The notes below the pieces were generated by a model. The model saw only the letters and a program-made list of their open reading frames with translations. It ran no database searches and had not been told where the DNA came from. This document shows positions 57,063-64,000 of a stretch of 64,000 nucleotides of DNA, in pieces (position 1 is the stretch's first letter; each line of letters opens with the position of its first letter). This DNA comes from Actinomycetota bacterium (GTDB lineage Bacteria; Actinomycetota; Acidimicrobiia; Acidimicrobiales; Palsa-688): assembly GCA_021323695.1 (NCBI GenBank), contig JAJPKN010000073.1, positions 1 through 64,000 of the forward strand. Reading direction: 5' to 3'. The position numbers were made by a program, and so were the translations under genes.

Positions 57063-59102
57063 TCATAGCTCTACCTCTGGATCCGTCTCGAGGCTTAGGC
57101 ATCTGGCACCGGTGCGATGGTTTGAGGCACTAACCCAGCCAGTTGGGCAGCCTCCTGCCTGGCCTGCCGTGCCCGGGCCCGGTGTGCCGCTTGACGGAGC
57201 GAGCCGACATCGGCGTAGCCGATGATGCTGGCGTCGGTTGATATGCCAGCAGTCGCGATAAGCCGCGACGACGGAGAGACGGTCCCACCAAGCGCTCGCG
57301 ACAGCGTGGTTCGTCGGCTCAGGGCCGAACGGTTCGGCCCTGAGCGCGCCGGTCCGCACCGCTTGCTCGGCAAGGTCGCGAGCGTGCCTTTCCATGGTTT
57401 GCTCGCGGTCACGGAGGGCTTTAGCCATGTCCTCGTCGCTGACGCAGTCAGCGCGAGGGACGAGGCAGGCAACCATGTCCGTGCGAGACGCCCAGCGGCC
57501 CCCCGTCGCCTGTTCCCAACGGTGGAGACGAGCACGGATCACAGCGGCTGGGTCCTGGTCTTCTACGATCGGCAACGTTGCGAACTGGGAGAGGGCGGCG
57601 CTGGCGTCGAGGCCGCGGTCTCCGGCGTCCCGGAGCGCCCGGATTAGCCCCGCCCACTTTGGCGACTGGCGAGCCTGCGCGAGCATTCCTTCGGGGAACC
57701 CAGTCTGGGCGAGCATGGCTTCGAAGCGCTTGGCCGTGGCTACGACCACGAGGCTCTGGTGCTCGTTCACGAGCTGCTCGAAGCTGGCCGCCCTGGTCCA
57801 CTCCGAGGCCGTCGTCTCATGGGCAGATACGTCCGCACCCCGGCGGCCGCTAACAGCGACGAGCACGTCCCTGGCGGCGAGACGTTCGCTTTGCCCATGG
57901 GCCATGTCGGCGTTGGCGGGTTCTGGCTCTTCGTCCACGTAGAGGCGGTTGGGTTCCCTGCGCCGGGTAGCAGCCACGTACAAGGCTTCGCGGGTCATGC
58001 CCACATCGACAATCCCATGGGCCGTACCTACCGTCCAGCCCTGGGCCGCCCAGACGCTGGACGCGTAGCCGAGCTCGACGTGCCGCACGTCGGTCCCGGA
58101 GGCGATGGCGGTAGTCGCCGTGAAATGGCGCAGCTCATGGAGGTGGGTGGACAGCCCGGCGGAGCGGGCCGCGCGCCTGTAGGCATTGGCGAGCCCGTTC
58201 GGGAGGCAAGGCTGGGAACCGTTAGCGCTCCTCGACAGGACGAAGGGGTCAGGGCAAAGGGGGACGCCGACTTGCCGGGCGTACAGCTCCTGGTCGGAGC
58301 GGCGCTTTGCCAGCATCGCCCCAAGTGCCTCGTCCACTGCGACGTTTCGCTGACCATGGGTCTTGGTCGGGCCTTCGGTGACCTGAGCGCGGATCACGGT
58401 AAGGGAACGGGCGACGCGCAGTACCCGCCGCTGCCAGTTGACGTCCGACCAGCGCAGGGCGCACAGCTCCCCCCGCCGGCAGCCAGTGACGGCCCCGAGG
58501 GCGATGGCGGTGGCCAGCACGTGGTCACCTTGCGCCTCGGCGGCGCCGGTCAACTTCTGCACGTCTTCGAGCGACGGTGCGTCCACCGCGGAGCGCTTGA
58601 GGCCAGGCGGCGTCGCCCGGTCTGCCGGGTTGGAGCTGATAAGCCCCCACTTGACGGCGCGCCCCAGTGCCGTGTGCAGGAGGAAGTGGTGGCGGCGCAC
58701 CGAGGCGCCCGAGAGCGGCCCAGGCTTGCGGTCGGGGCTCATCATCGAGGCGTAGAGGTCGTCGAGGCGGGCACCGGTCAACTTGTCCAACCTCACGTTG
58801 CCGATGAACGGGACGATGTTCACGGCCACCAATCGCCGGTACTCCTTGGCCGTGCACGCCGTGTGGTCGCTCACGATGACCTTCAGCCAGCGGTAGAGCA
58901 GGTCGGGTACGCTGCCGAAGTGGCCTGTGGCAACCTTTCCGCGCTCGATGTCCGCGACCAGCTTGGCGAGCTCTTTTTGAGCCTCCCGCTTGGAGCCGGT
59001 AAAGGAAGCGTTCTTGTGGCGCACCCGTCCCGTGCCGTCACGCCCGACGAACACGCGCAGGCGCCACTTGCCGGGCACCGTCTCGACCATCGTGCCCCGC
59101 AT
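57063..59102 (-). pseudogene. chimera of a tyrosine integrase and a TraA-type relaxase/helicase C-terminus
   Basis: One 679-codon frame. Residues 1-~335 are a tyrosine recombinase: an N-terminal SAM-like domain, the core with Arg in GCRRGELCALRW, and HLHELRHFTAT (HxxR). Before the expected LGHAS..T..Y block the sequence becomes LGYASSVWAAQGWTVGTAHG and MTREALYVAATRRREPNRLYV, motifs near the C-terminus of TraA/TrwC-type helicases, then the relaxase tail to AAYRDCW. The integrase tyrosine is lost. A frameshift near 57250 diverts the tail; the natural frame would end at 57095. ATG 59102 has GGGAGG upstream. It cannot recombine and probably arose by deletion inside an integrated element. Confidence 0.85.
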
Positions 59103-59119
59103 GTTGCCTCCCTCGCCTG

Positions 59120-59150
59120 TTGCCAATTGTTGCCCGAGCCGAGTTACACT
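59120..59150 (+). promoter_or_regulatory. candidate promoter of tRNA-Arg
   Basis: TTGCCA (59120-59125) and TACACT (59145-59150) with 19-bp spacing, 39 nt before the tRNA gene. Spacing is slightly long. Confidence 0.4.
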
Positions 59151-59189
59151 CGTGTCGCCATAGTACATCATCGCAGCTAGAAGGCACAA

Positions 59190-59262
59190 GCCCCCGTAGC
59201 TCAGAGGACAGAGCGTCGGTTTCCTAAACCGTGCGTCGGGCGTTCGAGTCGCCCCGGGGGCA
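59190..59262 (+). tRNA. tRNA-Arg (anticodon CCT)
   Basis: A 73-nt cloverleaf: acceptor GCCCCCG pairs with CGGGGGC (59255-59261), D-arm GCTC...GAGC, anticodon loop TTCCTAA with CCT at 34-36, T-arm GGGCG-TTCGAGT-CGCCC, discriminator A. CCA is not encoded (ACCG follows). The anticodon stem has one end mismatch (T-T). A tRNA of this kind is a common integration site, and the integrase remnant starts 87 bp upstream of its 5' end. Confidence 0.93.
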
Positions 59263-59644
59263 CCGACCAGTCCTCGGAGCGAACCTGCGCCGCTTCCCGG
59301 CTGGTGTCGCCGCCGCGATCGTAGGGGCGGCGGCGACATCGAGCGCGCTGGCAGCCACGCCGATCGGCGTTCGCGGCCATTTCTTAAAGCACATGGGGAG
59401 TTCGAGCCCCCGGGGCGCTGCCGCTGCCGATAACCACTGCTCCGAGCCCCGAGCCACACAGCGCGCTGGCGGGGAAAGGGAGCAGCGCGTCATTGAGGCA
59501 TTGCCCCTTCAGGCAGGCTTCCGGCTTCAGGTGCACAGGCGGCAGGGGTCGACCGTGCCCTCATCCCTGGCAGCCGCCGGTGCTGTGGGCCGAGGCGGTG
59601 GCCGCGGTCGAAGCCGGTGCTGGGGCGGGGCTAGGGTGCGGCAG
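59263..59644. other. intergenic region with a strong hairpin
   Basis: No gene recognised between tRNA-Arg and the MFS start. A perfect 12-bp stem (TGTCGCCGCCGC at 59305-59316 and its complement at 59327-59338, 10-nt loop) probably ends the tRNA transcript, though no T-tract follows. The long + strand open frame here runs through the tRNA and is not taken as coding. Confidence 0.5.
59632..59637 (+). promoter_or_regulatory. -10 element of a leaderless promoter (TAGGGT)
   Basis: TAGGGT, seven bases (gcggcag), then GTG 59645, in frame with the MFS gene. Confidence 0.45.
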
Positions 59645-61000
59645 GTGGAGGTGGCCGGGGAGCCCAGCGGTTTGGGCGTCGAAAGCGCTGCTGGCGTGCC
59701 AAGCGGTGCCGGCGCCGGAAGCGGTGCTGGCGGTGCTGGTTGGCAGGTGCCTCCCCCCGGGGCCCAGGGCGGCCCGCACAGGCCGCCTTCAGCTCTCAAG
59801 CCGCTGTGGGTGCAGGTCTACCTCCCCAACCTCCTCATCACCACGGGGCAGGGGGCCATGGTCCCGGTGCTCGTGTACGCAGCCAAGCAGGTGCACGCCT
59901 CGAGCGCGGAGGCCGTCGTCGCGGTGGCCCTGAACGGGTTCGGGACCATGCTGTTCGACCTCCCCTCGGGCCGGCTGGCCGCCCGCTTCGGGGAACGCCG
60001 CTCGGGGCTGCTGGCCGGTGGCATCCTCGTGGCCGGCCTGGCTGGCTGCACCCTCGCCCGCTCGTTCGCGCTGCTGGCCGTCTCCGTCTTCGTGCAGGCT
60101 GCCGGCTGGGCGCTGTGGAGCTTGGTGAGGATGGTGCACCTGAGCCGGGTGGCTCCTCCCGAGATCCGTGGCCGGGCGCTTTCCCTCTTCGGCGGGGTGA
60201 TACGGGCCGGCAACGTGCTCGGGCCGTTCGTGTTCGTGGCCGTAGCCTCGAGCTCTGACGCCCGTAGGGGCTTCCTCATCTACTTGGCCAGCGTCGTGGC
60301 GGGCGTCGCCTGGCTCGTGGCCGCTCAGGACCGCACCGACCACGCTGCCGAGCGCGGCCACGCCAGCCACACCTGGCCGGCCAGGGTGCTTGCCGAGCAC
60401 GGCCGGACGTTCGCCACTGCCGGAACAGGTGCCTTCGCCATCAGCCTCCTGCGTGGGAGCCGGGTGGCCCTGGTGGCGTTGTGGGCCGCTCACATCGGCC
60501 TCAACGCCTCGAGCGCGGCCACCATATTTGCGTGGTCCTCGGTTGTGGACCTGGCCTTTTTCTACCCCGCCGGTGCTCTCTCGGACCGCTACGGCCGGCG
60601 GGCGGTGATGCTGCCTTGCATGGTCTTGTTGTCCGTGGGCCACCTGCTGGTGCCGTTCAGCGCGAGCTACCTCAGCCTGTTCCTGGCCGCCTTGGTCATG
60701 GGCTTCGGGAACGGCTTTGGCTCGGGGATCGTGATGACCCTGGGGGCGGACCTGGCTCCCAGTGCCCAGCGCCCCTCTTTCCTGGCTGTTTGGCGCCTGG
60801 TGTCCGATGCGGGCACCTCCACCGGCCCCCTCATCGCCTCGGGGGTGGTCGGGCTGGGGCTCATCACCCTGGTGGGGCCGGTCATGGGCGCGCTCGGGCT
60901 GGGGGCTGCCGCGGTCGTCGCCCTGTGGCTGGCCGAGCCCGCCCCCTTGGGCCGCCGCTCAGGGGCGCAGCAGGCTGAGCATCTCTCGCCTCCAAGCTGA
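59645..61000 (+). CDS. MFS transporter (DHA1-like drug/metabolite exporter)
   Basis: A 451-residue twelve-helix transporter. After a ~50-residue Gly/Ala/Pro-rich leader, helix 1 begins at VYLPNLLITTGQGAMVPVLVY; LPSGRLAARFGERRSGLL is the MFS signature loop between helices 2 and 3, and AGALSDRYGRRAVML its counterpart in the second half. GTG 59645 is selected from the TAGGGT box; the open frame extends back through the tRNA, which cannot all be coding. Substrate unknown. The 3' end overlaps the convergent MFS gene by 42 bp. Confidence 0.82.
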   Translation: MEVAGEPSGLGVESAAGVPSGAGAGSGAGGAGWQVPPPGAQGGPHRPPSALKPLWVQVYLPNLLITTGQGAMVPVLVYAAKQVHASSAEAVVAVALNGFGTMLFDLPSGRLAARFGERRSGLLAGGILVAGLAGCTLARSFALLAVSVFVQAAGWALWSLVRMVHLSRVAPPEIRGRALSLFGGVIRAGNVLGPFVFVAVASSSDARRGFLIYLASVVAGVAWLVAAQDRTDHAAERGHASHTWPARVLAEHGRTFATAGTGAFAISLLRGSRVALVALWAAHIGLNASSAATIFAWSSVVDLAFFYPAGALSDRYGRRAVMLPCMVLLSVGHLLVPFSASYLSLFLAALVMGFGNGFGSGIVMTLGADLAPSAQRPSFLAVWRLVSDAGTSTGPLIASGVVGLGLITLVGPVMGALGLGAAAVVALWLAEPAPLGRRSGAQQAEHLSPPS

Positions 61001-62623
61001 GCGGGCTTGGGCGGCTTCGACCGTCTCGGGGTGGACCAGGCGCGTCACCTTGGGCTCCCCCTCACCTCGGTGGAACGAGAAGGCACGAGCCTCCACCTCC
61101 CGGTCGGCTTTGGTGTAGTGGTCGCGCTGGAGCAGGTAGCCCTGCCAGGACGGGACCAGGAAGGTCTCGACGAACTTGGCGGGCTCGGTCACGTCCTGGA
61201 AGATACCCCACCGGGTGGCACCCAGCCGGCGGCGGACGACCCTGAGCTCGGCCATGGCCGACAGGAAGTCCTCGATCTCGTCCACCGACAGGCAGTACTC
61301 CAGCATGACCAGCACCGGGCCGTCCCCGGGGCGGACGTGCTCGCCTATGGTGAGCGTGGGGCTGGCCACCAGTTGCAGGGACGAGCGGTCGACCACCGGC
61401 AGGCGGAACCGGGGGACGAGGAGGATCCCGGGCAGGAAGGCGGCGGCGGCGACGAGCAGGGTCGTGCGCAAGGGGAGGAACGTGTCGATCACCCCGAAGC
61501 CGGTTCCGCCCAGGACGAAGGGCGCTTGGAGCACGACGTAGAACAGCGACAGCGCCCGGGTCTGCACCCACTCGGGGGTGACCTGCCGGGCGGCGATTAT
61601 GCAGGCCACCGTGGCCCAGACCCAGGCGGCCCCGGTCACCAGGAGCACAAGCACGGCTGCCCAGCGGGTGGGCCAGGCCACCAACGCCGCTACCGCCAGG
61701 GCGTTGGCGAGGGTTGCCCCGGCTACGACCGTGTCCAGGCGGAAGCGGCGCTGGAGGCGAGGCAAGGACGTCGCTGCCAGGAGGGCACCTACCCCGCTGA
61801 CTGCCAGGATGAGGCCGTAACCAAGGGCGGAGGTGTGGAGGTAATGGGCGGCGAAGAGGGGCAGCAGTGCACCGAGGGCTGCCGCGGGCGTGACGAAGAG
61901 GGCGGTGCGGGCAGCAATGGCACGTAGCCCCGGCGTGTTGGTGAAGTACCGCCAACCGGACGACACTGCCCCGAGGAGGCTCTCGGTGGCGGTCCCCCCC
62001 GGTGTCGACAGGCGCAGGTCGGCTCGTCCCCTCCAGAGCCAGAGGAAGCCGACCTGAGGCACCATGACCGCCCCGCACAGGGCGAAGAACGCCACCGTCC
62101 CAGCACCGCGCAGCACCGAGCCGCCCAGGATGGGGCCTATCACCTGGCCGATGTTCCACTGGAAGCTGTCGACGCTGAACGCGACGGGCACGAGGTCTGG
62201 TGGTACCAGGTTGGCGACTGTCGTCCACCACGAAGGCGACGACATCCCGCTGGCCATGCCCATGCCAGCCAAGCCGACCAGGAGGGTGGCGGGGGACAGC
62301 CTGCCGGCAGCCGACACGACGACCAGGAAGCCCACCGAACTGACCAGCAGCGTCTTGGCCATGAGGAGCACCCCGCGCCGGTCGCGGGAGTCGGCTGCCG
62401 CGCCCGACAGGACCACGGTCACGACCCCGGCCAAGGGGCTCATGGCCGAAGCCAGGGCCACCAGCACGGGCGAAGTCGTCAGGCGCTCCATGATGAAGCC
62501 CCCGACGAGCGAGATCATCCAGACGCCGACGTTGGCCGACAAGCCGGTGCCTTCCAGCCACCGGAAGGCCCGGCTGCGCAAAGGAGCGAAGATAGACGCT
62601 GGCACTACAACCCATGTAACCAC
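60959..62623 (-). CDS. MFS_3/EntS-like exporter with a C-terminal ferredoxin-like domain
   Basis: A 554-residue protein. Residues ~10-410 are a major facilitator of the MFS_3 type ([20 protein letters not shown] start, [19 protein letters not shown] loop, [22 protein letters not shown]), like enterobactin exporter EntS. The last ~140 residues ([49 protein letters not shown]) form an antibiotic-monooxygenase-like ferredoxin fold, a fusion seen in some actinobacterial and proteobacterial transporters. GTG 62623 is the first start. Substrate unknown. It converges on the other MFS gene. Confidence 0.88.
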   Translation of the reverse strand: MVTWVVVPASIFAPLRSRAFRWLEGTGLSANVGVWMISLVGGFIMERLTTSPVLVALASAMSPLAGVVTVVLSGAAADSRDRRGVLLMAKTLLVSSVGFLVVVSAAGRLSPATLLVGLAGMGMASGMSSPSWWTTVANLVPPDLVPVAFSVDSFQWNIGQVIGPILGGSVLRGAGTVAFFALCGAVMVPQVGFLWLWRGRADLRLSTPGGTATESLLGAVSSGWRYFTNTPGLRAIAARTALFVTPAAALGALLPLFAAHYLHTSALGYGLILAVSGVGALLAATSLPRLQRRFRLDTVVAGATLANALAVAALVAWPTRWAAVLVLLVTGAAWVWATVACIIAARQVTPEWVQTRALSLFYVVLQAPFVLGGTGFGVIDTFLPLRTTLLVAAAAFLPGILLVPRFRLPVVDRSSLQLVASPTLTIGEHVRPGDGPVLVMLEYCLSVDEIEDFLSAMAELRVVRRRLGATRWGIFQDVTEPAKFVETFLVPSWQGYLLQRDHYTKADREVEARAFSFHRGEGEPKVTRLVHPETVEAAQARSAWRREMLSLLRP

Positions 62624-62834
62624 CAGCTACCTGCGCCATAGTGACCATTTGGCCCAGCCGGCCGGCCCGCTCGGGCACTGGGGCAGGCGGGGGGCCGCTG
62701 GGCCGGCTGGCGGTGTGTGTTCGCGTAACGAACTCATGTGCGTACGACTGGACAGCACCGGGCAGTTCGGGGGTACTCTCACCAACCACGATGCCTTGGC
62801 CCACCAACCACAACGTCGCTCTCGGGGGCCCGGC

Positions 62835-64000
<1,166 letters not shown>

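Noticed and set aside
59103-59459. N-terminal extension of the integrase frame
   Set aside because: It reads the tRNA-Arg antisense (the familiar ATRTPDARFRKP artefact); ATG 59102 has a ribosome binding site.
59231-59644. N-terminal extension of the MFS gene
   Set aside because: The frame begins inside the tRNA and crosses a strong hairpin; GTG 59645 fits the promoter and family length.

Overview
The window is very GC-rich (roughly 70% by eye), gene-dense, and carries genes typical of Gram-positive high-GC bacteria: the MurT/GatD lipid II amidotransferase, a ROK polyphosphate glucokinase, DUF3040 and DUF2510 proteins, SCO6880-type conjugation proteins and an actinobacterial LolA-like/ABC cluster. 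Two paralogous DUF929 thioredoxin-like proteins around a VKOR gene, a family known mainly from acidophiles, make an Acidimicrobiia-like actinomycete plausible (inference). Many genes show a TANNNT hexamer ending 6-7 nt before an ATG or GTG, the arrangement expected for leaderless mRNAs. The genome also grows in-frame minisatellites inside ordinary genes (murT, gatD, gtrA-like, hisS).

Layout: 0.1-4.2 kb, the end of a Gram-positive type IV secretion cluster (pilin-like, VirB6/TrbL-like, SCO6880/VirB3-like, VirB4 ATPase). 4.3-8.4 kb, murT-gatD-pncB. 8.4-11.4 kb, LolA-like secreted protein plus a two-gene ABC exporter. 11.4-14.8 kb, polyphosphate glucokinase, DUF3040 protein, epimerase, glycosyltransferase. 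14.7-25.1 kb, envelope glycan genes: a GtrA-like flippase, three large multi-membrane GT-C-like proteins, a fused glycosyltransferase-methyltransferase, plus a zinc alcohol dehydrogenase and a DUF2510 protein fired from one bidirectional leaderless promoter. 25.3-27.5 kb, PAS-GGDEF cyclase and a PH-like protein. 27.7-30.7 kb, the DUF929-VKOR-DUF929 disulfide cluster. 30.7-45.1 kb, transport and carbohydrate genes: GH13, a phosphate-type MFS with a PHO-box-like site, nicotinamidase, YjbQ, DUF4214-sulfotransferase, FGGY kinase, DMFase-like lipoprotein, giant GH38. 45.1-49.0 kb, two tiny convergent ORFs, hisS and a split (core-type) methionine synthase pair. 49.3 kb, Hsp20.

From about 49.9 to 59.3 kb base composition falls and debris accumulates: a frameshifted secreted-protein gene, an IS256 remnant, an unfamiliar 282-aa protein coupled to a PIN toxin, an apparently intact IS66 element, a G1 (eqolisin-type) glutamic peptidase with a Q-rich partner, and a chimeric ORF in which a tyrosine integrase is fused to the C-terminal part of a TraA-type relaxase/helicase, ending next to tRNA-Arg(CCT). 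This reads as an eroded integrated element. The window closes with two convergent overlapping MFS genes and the start of a thiolase gene cut by the right edge.

Functionally, murT/gatD, the glycosyltransferases and the flippase serve the envelope; pncB and pncA (27 kb apart) are both NAD salvage; PpgK, GH13, GH38 and the FGGY kinase handle sugars. The most unusual items are the murT start-codon puzzle, the shared -10 promoter at 20.11 kb, the 282-aa/PIN pair, the integrase-relaxase chimera, the phased 19-20 bp repeat upstream of the FGGY kinase, and the DUF929/VKOR cluster.
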